Part shown: in pieces, positions 51,561 to 59,939 of the stretch
Numbering within the stretch: position 1 is the first letter of the stretch
How the letters are laid out: each line of letters starts with the position of its first letter
NCBI GenBank assembly: GCA_937900135.1
Contig: CALCDJ010000077.1
Span: 1-64,000 of the forward strand
Reading direction: 5' to 3'
Source: an uncultured Blautia sp.
GTDB taxonomy: Bacteria; Bacillota; Clostridia; Lachnospirales; Lachnospiraceae
Length of the DNA: 64,000 nt
The notes under the pieces: generated by a model
Seen by the model: only the letters and a program-made list of their open reading frames with translations
The model's database searches: none
What the model was told of the DNA's origin: nothing
Position numbers and translations under genes: made by a program

Positions 51561-53303
51561 TCAGAAATTCAAACGACTCAGATAGGCAGTTTGGAATTCC
51601 TTGGAGGAGGCCAGTTCTACGAAGGAGGTCTCTTTCGCAATGGAGCAGCTGCTTTTAAGAACATCACGGCTCAGAGCTGCCAGTTTGGCTCCTTCCCCGG
51701 CAGCGTTTCCGATACTTTGGATCCTGTTTAGAAGGACAGAAGGAATCAGGCCAATCTGGCAGGCGCTTTTGGGTGACAGATAGTTTCCAAAGGCTCCGGC
51801 CAGTAGGACAGACTGAATTTCAGAAACCGAAATTTCCATTTTCTGGCAAAGAAGTTCAATGCCAGTTGCAATGGCAGCTTTGGCCAGCTGTACTTCCCGG
51901 ATGTCTTTCTGTGTAAGATAAATGCCGCTCTCATCATCTGTAAGAAGAAATGCAGATACCCCGTCTCGTCTGGTAAAACGATGGGAATAGAGTTCTGCTG
52001 CTTCTGGCGTCCATTTTTCCGGGCGGTTGATTCGCCCTCTTGAAGAAATAATATCCAGCTTCAAAAGGCAGGCGATAAGATCAATCAGACCAGAACCGCA
52101 GATACCGGAAGGAACTGTATTTCCAATAACAGAGTAGACCAGCTGAGAATCTTCCAGGGAAACATGGTCAATGGCGCCGGATGCACCTCGCATTCCACAG
52201 GAAATTTTTGCTCCTTCAAAAGCAGGACCGGCAGCTGTGGAGCAGGTATAACGTTTGTCGTGATGTCCCAGTACCAGTTCTCCGTTGGTTCCAATATCCA
52301 GAATCAGCGTACATCTGGAAAACGTGTTTTCCGGTAAAGAGAGAAGAACACCTACGGTGTCGCCGCCTACAAATCCGGCAATGGATGGAAGGGTACAGAC
52401 TTTTGCAAGGGGATGGATAGAAAGTCCAAAATCAGCTGCATGTTCAAGCTGGAGTTCATCTACAGTTGCCATATATGGCGCCCGAATCAGAGAAGTTGTG
52501 GAGACGCCTAAGTATAAATGCTGCATACAGGTATTTCCCGCAATAACAGCAAAACAGATATCCAAGGGAGAAATCCCTGCTTTTTCTGCATTTTGTATCG
52601 CAAGAGAGTTTAAAGCAGTTCTTATGATCCTGGTCAAAGTATGTTCCGGATTTTTCAGATCGTATTCGCAGCGGCTGATTACATCTGCCCCGTAAGCCGT
52701 CTGGGGATTTAGAACACCGGAGACACTGATCTGTTTGCCGGTCAGCGCATCCAGAAGATAAGAGACTACGGTAGTCGTACCAATATCATATGCAAGAACA
52801 TAAACAGGAGCGTGAGAGGGACGTATTCCAATAAGGGTATCCTGAAAAAGTACAAATTCCCCTTCATATTCAAGCTGTTCCAGGGATGTATACAGGTTGG
52901 ATAAAACAGATAAGGGAATCCGGACGTGTTCTCCCAGCGCTTTTTTTATGGCCATGGAAACAGAAAAGGGATCGTTTATGGTTGCCTTGGGGATTACAGC
53001 ATGGACACAGGTGAGATTTGGAGCAGTAATCTCCCGTTTGGAATCTCCGTTTCCCAGAATCTGTTCCTGGGAAAGAGAAGGGGAAAGAAGGACAGAAATA
53101 TCTTCGGTAACTGTAAAACGGCAAGACTGCCTGATTCCGGCAGCCCTGCCGTTTTGTATCATGACCGTACATTTTTTGCAGGTTCCACGGCCACCGCAGG
53201 GCGCGTCAACAGAAAGTCCTGCATTTCGAATGGCATCTAACAGAAGTGTACCGGATGCCACGGAAATCTGTGTGTGTTCTTTTGGAAAAAATACAGTTGG
53301 CAT
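51561..53303 (-). CDS. Corrinoid protein reductive activase (RACE/RamA-like, DUF4445)
   Basis: A 580-residue activator that reduces inactive cob(II)alamin proteins to the Co(I) state using ATP. The N-terminal ferredoxin-like 2Fe-2S domain has Cys36, Cys42 and Cys45 (APCGGRGTCKKC) and Cys61. The rest is the ASKHA ATPase: VLAYDIGTTTVVSYLL near residue 170, AVIAGNTCMQHLYLG, TLILDIGTNGELVLG and SGICGSGLIDLIA. Full length. It is the last gene of the minus operon DUF1638 - corrinoid protein - GntR regulator - activase, and should keep the methyltransferase corrinoid proteins active. Confidence 0.92.
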   Translation of the reverse strand: MPTVFFPKEHTQISVASGTLLLDAIRNAGLSVDAPCGGRGTCKKCTVMIQNGRAAGIRQSCRFTVTEDISVLLSPSLSQEQILGNGDSKREITAPNLTCVHAVIPKATINDPFSVSMAIKKALGEHVRIPLSVLSNLYTSLEQLEYEGEFVLFQDTLIGIRPSHAPVYVLAYDIGTTTVVSYLLDALTGKQISVSGVLNPQTAYGADVISRCEYDLKNPEHTLTRIIRTALNSLAIQNAEKAGISPLDICFAVIAGNTCMQHLYLGVSTTSLIRAPYMATVDELQLEHAADFGLSIHPLAKVCTLPSIAGFVGGDTVGVLLSLPENTFSRCTLILDIGTNGELVLGHHDKRYTCSTAAGPAFEGAKISCGMRGASGAIDHVSLEDSQLVYSVIGNTVPSGICGSGLIDLIACLLKLDIISSRGRINRPEKWTPEAAELYSHRFTRRDGVSAFLLTDDESGIYLTQKDIREVQLAKAAIATGIELLCQKMEISVSEIQSVLLAGAFGNYLSPKSACQIGLIPSVLLNRIQSIGNAAGEGAKLAALSRDVLKSSCSIAKETSFVELASSKEFQTAYLSRLNF

Positions 53304-53330
53304 AGAATTATCTCCTGAATCAATGGTTTC

Positions 53331-54047
53331 TTATTTCTCCTGTACATAGCCGGAAATGCCATGTAATTCTCCATAGGGAGATCGGAGATACTGTTTGCTG
53401 TAGGCCAGTCGCTGACCGGTCTGTGTAATATATGTCTTTGTGATCATAAGAAGGGGTTCCTGTTCTTCACATTCCAGTATGGAACGAATGTCTGCCGGCG
53501 CGGTGACAGCTTTTACCTTTAGTTCTGTATAATAGCTGAAGGAAGTGGATTTGGCACGGGCAGCTTCAGGAAAAACAGCAAAATCCAGTTCTTTTTCGAT
53601 GGAAGGCATTCCCTTCCCGTAAGGAAGATATTTGACTTCCAGACCAAAGATACCATTATCTCCATAATCACCGCGAAACAGTGCAATAATTTTCTGGCTT
53701 GCAGGAATCTGAAGGGCTTCCTGCAACTCTTTCCCGGGACTCATGATACGGATATCTTTGTATCTGCCGGCGCTTTGCTTGATGGATTCCGGAAGAGAGA
53801 GAATAAACTCGTCATGATGAGGATAATTGACGAAATATCCCCGACGGGGACGGGAGGAGATCAGTCCGTCCTGTTCCAGTTGTTTTAAACCTTTACGGAC
53901 AGTTTCTCTTGTGGTGTTATACCGGGAGCACAGTTCATTCTCAGAGGGAATAATCTGTCCAGGAGCCAAAGAGCCGTTTACGATCTGGTCTCTCAGTTCG
54001 GAAAAAATCGTAAGATACACCGGTGTATTTTCGGAATGGTTTTTCAT
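53331..54047 (-). CDS. GntR/HutC-family regulator with UTRA domain
   Basis: A 238-residue transcription factor. The winged helix (residues about 10-75) contains IIPSENELCSRYNTTRETV and RKGLKQLEQDGLI; the UTRA effector-binding domain covers about 90-235. It overlaps the corrinoid protein gene by ATGA and has AGGAGG ending just before the start. HutC/NagR-type members bind palindromes of the form GTnTAnAC; three such sites lie over the divergent promoter at 55555-55604. It probably senses the amine or a product and controls both arms of the locus. Confidence 0.92.
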   Translation of the reverse strand: MKNHSENTPVYLTIFSELRDQIVNGSLAPGQIIPSENELCSRYNTTRETVRKGLKQLEQDGLISSRPRRGYFVNYPHHDEFILSLPESIKQSAGRYKDIRIMSPGKELQEALQIPASQKIIALFRGDYGDNGIFGLEVKYLPYGKGMPSIEKELDFAVFPEAARAKSTSFSYYTELKVKAVTAPADIRSILECEEQEPLLMITKTYITQTGQRLAYSKQYLRSPYGELHGISGYVQEK

Positions 54048-54697
54048 GAATTCCTCCGGTTTATATATTCATTGCAATATTTGACAGTATCAATGGGTTC
54101 AAAGGTCACAGCATCCGCATGGACGTGCTCCAGAATGGATTCGTCTACACAGCCGCCTCCCAGCATAATATGGACCTGGTCCCGAAGGCCGGCGCTCTCA
54201 ATGGCATCAATGGTATTTCGCATGGATTCCCGGGCAAAAAGCATCATGCCGCTCATGAGGACAATGGATGGCTGATAAGTACGGATGGCATCTACAAAAG
54301 CCTGGGGAGAAACGTCGGTTCCAAGGTCAATGACATCAAAGCCGTCGGAGATGAGAAGACCTACCACAATATCTTTTCCGATATCGTGGATATCTTTTTC
54401 CACAACGCCGATGAGAATTCGTCCTTTGGAGGGACCGCTGTGACACTGGGTATTGGGAGAAAAGATATCCAGGACTGAGCGGTAAAGCATTCCGGAGTAC
54501 ATCAGATCGGCGATAAAGTATTCTCCATTCTCAAAGAGTTCTCCTACTTTTTTCAGACCCTGATTCAGGAAACGTTCAATTTCCAGAGGGGAATATCCTT
54601 CCTCCATCATTTGGTTGGCGCAGAGGGTAACCTGCGCATCGTCCAGGCATGCAATGGCATCTACCATGGCCTGTTCCAGTTCTTTGTTTTCTTTCAT
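54044..54697 (-). CDS. Corrinoid (B12-binding) methyl carrier protein 1
   Basis: A 217-residue MtaC/MtbC/MttC-type carrier. The N-terminal helical cap (1-85) is followed by a Rossmann-like B12 domain with the cobalt ligand His104 in VEKDIHDIGKDIVVGLL. GVIDLGTDV-like VIDLGTDVSPQ and LMSGMM complete the B12 pocket, and IMLGGGCVDESI follows. Start at 54697 follows AGGTAAG; a longer in-frame reading would overlap the DUF1638 gene. It is in the regulatory/activation operon, separate from the second carrier at 56503. Confidence 0.92.
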   Translation of the reverse strand: MKENKELEQAMVDAIACLDDAQVTLCANQMMEEGYSPLEIERFLNQGLKKVGELFENGEYFIADLMYSGMLYRSVLDIFSPNTQCHSGPSKGRILIGVVEKDIHDIGKDIVVGLLISDGFDVIDLGTDVSPQAFVDAIRTYQPSIVLMSGMMLFARESMRNTIDAIESAGLRDQVHIMLGGGCVDESILEHVHADAVTFEPIDTVKYCNEYINRRNS

Positions 54698-54711
54698 ATT
54701 CAGCTTACCTT

Positions 54712-55368
54712 TCAGAAGATGTGTGACAGGCTGGCAGGAGTGATGGTCTGTCCAGGGGGAACGATCAGAAATCGTTCCTCCTCCCATGGGCCGGTCAGAA
54801 GATCTTCAATATATTTAGTAGTAGCAGGTACGATCTGGCAGTCCAGCGAAAACGTATCTGCGATTTTCTGTGCTTCCTTCAGAGAAGGGGCCAGAGAGTA
54901 GCAGCCAGTATCCAGAAGGGCAATCCGGGAATAATTGGCAAACAGCATTTGAAAGATTCGATCGGCACGCCTGGGACCGTATTTATTCAAAGCGTACTGA
55001 TATTCCTTCCAGATATTGTTCTGCCCCTGAATCCATCCTTCGGTAAGAAAGTAGGAATCCAGCCAGGGGCTCTTGTTCTTGCTGCCTCCAAATAGGAGAG
55101 AAATACAATCGTCCACCTTCGGAATGATAAGGGTTGCCTGATGGTTTTCCAGACCGGAAATGGAGTTCCCGCAGAAACCGGTGGAAAAGAAAATCCGGTC
55201 ATAAGAATCTGCCTGATCCAGAATTTCCTGGAGTGCCTTGTTCAGTTTATCCTTATAGTTATGGAGGTGTGCTTCAATCCATATAAGATCGTAAGAACAA
55301 CCTGTTTTTTCTATTGCTGCCAGAAGTTCATTTTTTAAAGTCTGACAGCCAACAATTAGTGATTTCAT
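54712..55368 (-). CDS. DUF1638 domain protein
   Basis: A 218-residue soluble protein of the DUF1638 family. MKSLIVGCQTLKNEL and FFSTGFCGNSISGL near residue 65 carry conserved cysteines, with VDDCISLLFGGSKN and LDTGCYSLAP further on. DUF1638 genes are repeatedly found beside corrinoid methyltransferase genes; the function is not established. First gene of the minus operon, with a promoter at 55404-55432 and a TAGGA site. Confidence 0.85.
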   Translation of the reverse strand: MKSLIVGCQTLKNELLAAIEKTGCSYDLIWIEAHLHNYKDKLNKALQEILDQADSYDRIFFSTGFCGNSISGLENHQATLIIPKVDDCISLLFGGSKNKSPWLDSYFLTEGWIQGQNNIWKEYQYALNKYGPRRADRIFQMLFANYSRIALLDTGCYSLAPSLKEAQKIADTFSLDCQIVPATTKYIEDLLTGPWEEERFLIVPPGQTITPASLSHIF

Positions 55369-55403
55369 AGCATTTTCCTAAAAATAATTATTTGATACGT
55401 ATA

Positions 55404-55432
55404 ATGATATCCATATTTGAAAGAGAAGTCAA
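55404..55432 (-). promoter_or_regulatory. Promoter of the DUF1638-corrinoid-GntR-activase operon
   Basis: On the minus strand TTGACT (55427-55432) and TATCAT (55404-55409) with a 17-nt spacer. Confidence 0.65.
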
Positions 55433-55537
55433 GATTGATCCGGACAATTTCCTTGTCTCTTGTATCCAAAAAAGGTGACGAAAATTTGTGCATTTCAGAT
55501 AAAAAATGAAAAATATAAGAAAAAATACAAGGCAATA

Positions 55538-55566
55538 TTGACAAATGATCGCATCTTGTCTATACT
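55538..55566 (+). promoter_or_regulatory. Promoter of the methyltransferase operon
   Basis: TTGACA (55538-55543), 17-nt spacer, TATACT (55561-55566). The -10 box lies inside the first operator palindrome. Confidence 0.85.
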
Positions 55567-55604
55567 AGATTTAAAGCTGGTATAGACAAGATGATATAGA
55601 CAAG
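55553..55604 (+). promoter_or_regulatory. Triple GntR/UTRA operator
   Basis: Three related 14-bp sites: CTTGTCTATACTAG (55555-55568), CTGGTATAGACAAG (55577-55590) and ATGATATAGACAAG (55591-55604). The first two fit CTnGTnTAnACnAG and together form a perfect 13-bp inverted repeat. The first covers the -10 box and the others the transcript start, so repression by the GntR protein encoded at 53331-54047 is likely. Confidence 0.75.
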
Positions 55605-55641
55605 ATAGTACGTAAGAAAAAACGATAGGAGGAGAAAGCCA

Positions 55642-56451
55642 ATGATTATCATCGGTGAAAAAATCAATGGAGCGATTCCATCAATGAAACAGGCTATTGC
55701 AGAGCGGAATGCAGACCTGGTTCGGGAGAGAACATTGGCTCAGGTGGAAGCCGGAGCCCATTATCTGGATTGTGCGCCAAGCACAGCTACAGAGCTGGAA
55801 TATGATGCTATGGTGTGGCTGATTCAGACCATGCAGGAGGTAACAGATGTTCCTCTTTGTATTGACAGCCCTAACGTAATGCTGCTGAAGCGTATCCTGG
55901 AAGAAGGTCATGTAAAACGTCCTGGAATGCTCAATTCTGTCAACGAAGAAGGAACCAAGTGCGAAACCTTATTCCCCTTGATTGCCGGAACAGAATGGAA
56001 TGTGATTGGCCTTACCTGTGACCGGGAGGGAATTCCTACCCAGGTAGAGAAGAAGATTGACATTGCCAAATCCATAATTGACAAGGCTGTGAAATACGGC
56101 GTGGACTTAAAGAACCTTCACATTGATCCCTGTGTTATGGCGCTTTCCACCATGCCGTCAGCGATGAAGGATTTTGAACAGTGTATCCGAGGCATTCACG
56201 AATATGCACCGGAAGTAAAAGTGACCGGAGCCATTTCCAATATCAGTTTTGAAATGCCGGCCAGAAAATACGTAAATTCCAATTGTATGGCCTATGCCAT
56301 TGAAGCTGGTCTGGATTCTGCAATTATGGATCCGTGCAATGTGGATATGCGCAGTACGATTTATGCGTGTGAAGCATTACAGATGAAGGATAAAGGCGGA
56401 AGAAAGTACAACAGAGCTTACCGACAGGGCAAGGTAGGAATTAAGAAATAA
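55642..56451 (+). CDS. Methyltetrahydrofolate:corrinoid methyltransferase (MtgA-like)
   Basis: A 269-residue DHPS-fold enzyme, related to AcsE, MetH pterin domain and MtgA. IIGEKINGAIPSMKQAI is the typical N-terminus; LDCAPSTATE, PLCIDSPNVMLL, NSVNEEGT and the TIM-barrel end SAIMDPCNVDM are pterin-binding features. It would move the methyl group from the methylated corrinoid protein to tetrahydrofolate, feeding the Wood-Ljungdahl or one-carbon pathway. The first gene after the triple operator, with AGGAGGAG. Length and spacing normal. Confidence 0.9.
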   Translation: MIIIGEKINGAIPSMKQAIAERNADLVRERTLAQVEAGAHYLDCAPSTATELEYDAMVWLIQTMQEVTDVPLCIDSPNVMLLKRILEEGHVKRPGMLNSVNEEGTKCETLFPLIAGTEWNVIGLTCDREGIPTQVEKKIDIAKSIIDKAVKYGVDLKNLHIDPCVMALSTMPSAMKDFEQCIRGIHEYAPEVKVTGAISNISFEMPARKYVNSNCMAYAIEAGLDSAIMDPCNVDMRSTIYACEALQMKDKGGRKYNRAYRQGKVGIKK

Positions 56452-56502
56452 CCAGTAAAAAAATCAGATAATTTACTTTAAGAAAAGAAAGGAAAGAAAG
56501 AT

Positions 56503-57147
56503 ATGATCGATTTTGAAGCATTAGCAGAAGCTATGGGTGATTTGGACGAAGATATTATGGAAGAGGCTCTCAACGAAGTGATGAGCGACGGCGGTTCCGG
56601 TGCGCAGCAGGCCATGGAGGCATGCCAGAAGGGCATGGATATCGTAGGAGAACGTTTTGAAGAAGGAGAGTATTTTGTAGGCGACCTGATCTATGCAGGA
56701 GAGCTTATGACAAAGGCAGTGGAAATCCTGAAGGACGCTCTGGTTACCGGAGATGGTTCAGAGACAGAGAAGACAAAGATGATCCTTTGTACTGTAAAGG
56801 ATGACCTTCATGATATTGGTAAGAATATTGTAAGATCCATGCTGGAAGCAGCTGGCTTCGATGTACTGGATCTTGGAATCGACGTACCGGCAGAAAAAAT
56901 CATCGAAACAGCAAAAGCAGAAAATATTCACATTGTAGCGCTTTCCGGCGTTCTGACTCTGGCAATTGATTCCATGAAGGCTACCATTGAGGCATTTGCA
57001 GAGGCAGGTCTTCGTGATGATGTGAAGATCATTATTGGCGGCGCACCTGTAAACGAAGAAGTTTGTGAACAGACAGGCGCAGACGCATGGGCAACTAGTC
57101 CTCAGACAACAATTGATTATTGTAAGACCTGGGCAGAAGCAGTATAA
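56503..57147 (+). CDS. Corrinoid (B12-binding) methyl carrier protein 2
   Basis: A 214-residue carrier homologous to MttC/MtgC. Helical cap, then B12 domain with cobalt-ligating His103 in VKDDLHDIGKNIVRSML, DVLDLGIDVP, ALSGVLTLA and IIIGGAPVNEEV. It differs clearly from the first carrier (54044-54697), so it is not a recent duplicate. Located between the MtgA-like transferase and the MFS transporter, it is the most likely acceptor for the MttB-family enzyme. Confidence 0.93.
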   Translation: MIDFEALAEAMGDLDEDIMEEALNEVMSDGGSGAQQAMEACQKGMDIVGERFEEGEYFVGDLIYAGELMTKAVEILKDALVTGDGSETEKTKMILCTVKDDLHDIGKNIVRSMLEAAGFDVLDLGIDVPAEKIIETAKAENIHIVALSGVLTLAIDSMKATIEAFAEAGLRDDVKIIIGGAPVNEEVCEQTGADAWATSPQTTIDYCKTWAEAV

Positions 57148-57174
57148 AAGACTGGCCATGGGGAGGGTTTTTAT

Positions 57175-58437
57175 ATGAATAGTGAATTGAAAACAGCTGA
57201 TTCTGTCAGCAAATTTACAAGATGGGCAGTTGTTGCCATCATCAGTTGTGGGGCATATGTAGTGTATCTGACCTATCTGGCAAGATATTCTTTTTATGAC
57301 CAGGTGATCGACGGGCTTAAGATCACCAATTCACAGTTAGGTGTTCTTTATGGTCTCTATGGAACTACGGCAACCATCGCTTACTTCCCGGGAGGAGTTC
57401 TGGCAGATAAGGTTCGGGTAAAATATCTGGCAACGCTGGGATTCGCATTAAGTGCAATCCTGACCTTCTGGTATTCCACAGCGCCAAGCTATGGACAGCT
57501 GAAAATTATTTTCCTGCTGTTTGGTCTTTGTACCACCTTTATTTTCTGGGGAATCCGTTATAAAGCGATTCGTCTGGTCAGTACAGAAGAAAACTATTCC
57601 ACAAACATTGGGGTTTCTTATGGTGTAGTTGGAATCGTAGGACTTGTAATCAGCTTTATTTCCATCGCAATCTTTGAAGCATTTAAGGACCCGGCAGAAG
57701 GCTTTCACATTGTTTTGATGTTCTTTGCCGGTATCAATGCAGTCTTTGCAGTTCTGTCCTTTATCTTCATTCCGAAGTTTGCAGATGAGATTTCTACAGA
57801 GCGTAAGAAATTTAATTTCAGCGAAGTGGTTCAGGCGTTTAAACACCCAGGCGTATGGCTTACCACTTTGTGTATGTTCTTTATTTACACCATTTATACC
57901 TCTTTGGCATATACCGTATCCTTTATTTCTGCAATTGGAGCTACTGCAGCCATTGCTTCTATAGTCGGTACCATCCGTACTTATGGAACCAGTTTGTTCG
58001 CATCTCCAATCGTAGGCGGCATTGCAGAGAAGAAAACACCATCCAAGACAATCATCGTCTGTGCAGGAACTACAGCAGTGTGTCTTGCGATTATGGCTTT
58101 CGCACCGAAGAATGCAGGATTTATCATTCCTTCTGTGATCCTGATTATCGCATTGTCCTTCTTCCTGAACGGAGCATACGGAGTAACTTCTTCCATGCTC
58201 ACAGAGACAAAGGTTCCGGTTGCTATTTTCGGTACCGCATCGGGTATTCTGTCCGTAATTGGATTCATCCCGGATATGTTTGTTTCTCCAATCGCAGGAA
58301 AATGGCTGGATACTTATGATACGGCAGGGGCTTATACCAGAATTTTTGCAGTTCTGGCAGTCAGCGCAGTTCTGGCGCTCTTATGCGCATATGCGGTACG
58401 GATCTATAAGAGAAAATTAGGGGACAGAGAAGAGTAA
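57175..58437 (+). CDS. MFS transporter of the demethylation operon
   Basis: A 420-residue major facilitator with twelve predicted transmembrane segments. The loop 2-3 motif is GGVLADKVRVKY. It ends 20 nt before the MttB-family gene and follows the corrinoid gene by 28 nt, so it is co-transcribed. It probably imports the methylated amine or exports the demethylated product. An OpuC-like ABC importer follows further downstream, so the locus carries two transporters; division of labour is unknown. Confidence 0.88.
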   Translation: MNSELKTADSVSKFTRWAVVAIISCGAYVVYLTYLARYSFYDQVIDGLKITNSQLGVLYGLYGTTATIAYFPGGVLADKVRVKYLATLGFALSAILTFWYSTAPSYGQLKIIFLLFGLCTTFIFWGIRYKAIRLVSTEENYSTNIGVSYGVVGIVGLVISFISIAIFEAFKDPAEGFHIVLMFFAGINAVFAVLSFIFIPKFADEISTERKKFNFSEVVQAFKHPGVWLTTLCMFFIYTIYTSLAYTVSFISAIGATAAIASIVGTIRTYGTSLFASPIVGGIAEKKTPSKTIIVCAGTTAVCLAIMAFAPKNAGFIIPSVILIIALSFFLNGAYGVTSSMLTETKVPVAIFGTASGILSVIGFIPDMFVSPIAGKWLDTYDTAGAYTRIFAVLAVSAVLALLCAYAVRIYKRKLGDREE

Positions 58438-58457
58438 ACAGAAAGATAAGGAGAAAA

Positions 58458-59867
58458 ATGGATATGGAATTAGAAAGATTTTTTTTCAGTCAAAGTGATG
58501 CAGAATTTGTCCATGAGCAATCTTTAAAAGTGCTGGCAGAAACCGGATGTGTTTTTGATGATGACAAGGCACTGGAAACATTCAAAAAACATGGGGCAAA
58601 GGTAGATGGAAATACCGTTTATTTTACCAGGGAATTGGTAGAAAAAGGTCTCTCCACAGTGGTGGATTCCTTTGAATTATATCGCCCGGATGGAACGAAA
58701 TATGCAATGGGAAAAGGCAGCAAGACCATGTGTACTGCAGGAAGCCCTCCATATATTCTGGAAGATGGAAAATTCCGTTTTGCCCTGATGGACGACTATG
58801 TAAGAATCTGTAAGCTGGTTCAGACCAGTGACTGTCTGGATATGACACATCTGAACCTTTGCGATACCTATGATATTGACCGTAACGAAAGAGCATATCA
58901 TATGATGGCAGCGCTGTTAAGATATACCACATTGCCAATGTCCATTACTTCCCTGATGACAGCGAAGGAGGATACCGGTTCTGTGGCGAACCACCTTATT
59001 GATATGGCATACCAGTTTACAGGTGTGGGAGCCAACGATCCGGTTCTCATTGGATGCGTCAGCCCGATTTCACCGCTGGCATACATCAAAGAAGCATTGG
59101 ATGCTTTGTATGTATACTGCGAAAGAAATCAGCCCATTCAGCTTGCGACCTGTTCCCTGCCGGTGCTTACCAGTCAGGCATCCATCCTCGGAACCATTAT
59201 CCAGAACAACGCAGAGCTTCTGGCAGCGATCGTACTGATCCAGCTGTTAAAACCAGGTCTCCCGGTGTTCTATGGAAATACTTCTACTTCCACAAACTTA
59301 AGAAAAGTATCCATGTCTCTTGGTTCCAGTGAAACCGCTCTGATTTCTCTGGCAACTGCGGCTATGGCGAAATTCTATCATATGCCGTTCCGCGCATCTG
59401 GTGCACTCAACGATGCGGTGGATATTGATTATCAGGCAGGTGTGGAATCTGCGCTGAACCTGATGTGCGGTGTTTTAAGTGATGTGGATCTGGTTTATTT
59501 CGCAGCTGGAATGCTCAGTGGATTTAATGTAACCTCTCTTGAAAAATATGTAGTTGACGAACAGCTGATTAAAATGGTAAAACGTTTATATACAGGAATT
59601 GCCATTGATAAGACAAAAGATTACACATCTGAGATTCAGGCGGTAGGACCTAAGGGAACCTTTTTAAGAGGAAGAACACCCAAGGAATACAGAAAAGAGC
59701 ATTTTGTTCCTGATATCTTTGTAAAACAGGATTATAAGGCATGGCAGACAGAGGGAAGCGTAAGTATCAAGGATAAAGCTTCAGAAGTGGTAAAGAAACG
59801 TCTTGAGAACTATAAGGCTCCGGATGTTACAGCAGATCAGCTGAAGATCATTGAAAAATATCTGTAA
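58458..59867 (+). CDS. MttB-superfamily methyltransferase without pyrrolysine
   Basis: A 469-residue protein of the trimethylamine methyltransferase family. True trimethylamine enzymes carry pyrrolysine encoded by an in-frame TAG; this frame is uninterrupted, so it belongs to the non-Pyl group whose known members use glycine betaine (MtgB), proline betaine (MtpB), L-carnitine (MtcB) or gamma-butyrobetaine. TIM-barrel landmarks are CTAGSPPYI, IGCVSPISPLAY, PVFYGNTSTSTNLR, PFRASGALNDAVDIDYQAG and FAAGMLSGFN. Substrate is not readable. It should pass the methyl group to the corrinoid protein at 56503. Follows GGAGAAA; ends before a terminator-like hairpin. Confidence 0.93.
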   Translation: MDMELERFFFSQSDAEFVHEQSLKVLAETGCVFDDDKALETFKKHGAKVDGNTVYFTRELVEKGLSTVVDSFELYRPDGTKYAMGKGSKTMCTAGSPPYILEDGKFRFALMDDYVRICKLVQTSDCLDMTHLNLCDTYDIDRNERAYHMMAALLRYTTLPMSITSLMTAKEDTGSVANHLIDMAYQFTGVGANDPVLIGCVSPISPLAYIKEALDALYVYCERNQPIQLATCSLPVLTSQASILGTIIQNNAELLAAIVLIQLLKPGLPVFYGNTSTSTNLRKVSMSLGSSETALISLATAAMAKFYHMPFRASGALNDAVDIDYQAGVESALNLMCGVLSDVDLVYFAAGMLSGFNVTSLEKYVVDEQLIKMVKRLYTGIAIDKTKDYTSEIQAVGPKGTFLRGRTPKEYRKEHFVPDIFVKQDYKAWQTEGSVSIKDKASEVVKKRLENYKAPDVTADQLKIIEKYL

Positions 59868-59878
59868 GTGAGAAAGCT

Positions 59879-59911
59879 GAAGGCAGTCCATCCGGATTGC
59901 CTTCTCTTTTT
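59879..59911 (+). terminator. Terminator-like hairpin between mttB homologue and ABC genes
   Basis: GAAGGCA-g-TCC (59879-59889) pairs with GGA-t-TGCCTTC (59894-59904), then TCTTTTTT. It lies 12 nt after the mttB-homologue stop and about 30 nt before the ABC ATPase gene, so it would reduce expression of the transporter relative to the methyltransferase. Confidence 0.7.
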
Positions 59912-59939
59912 ACAGAAAAAGCATTTGCGGGGAAAAACT

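Noticed and set aside
58458..59867. Pyrrolysine (amber) codon in the MttB homologue
   Set aside because: The frame is open for 469 codons, the normal family length, with no internal TAG; no pyl genes are in the window.
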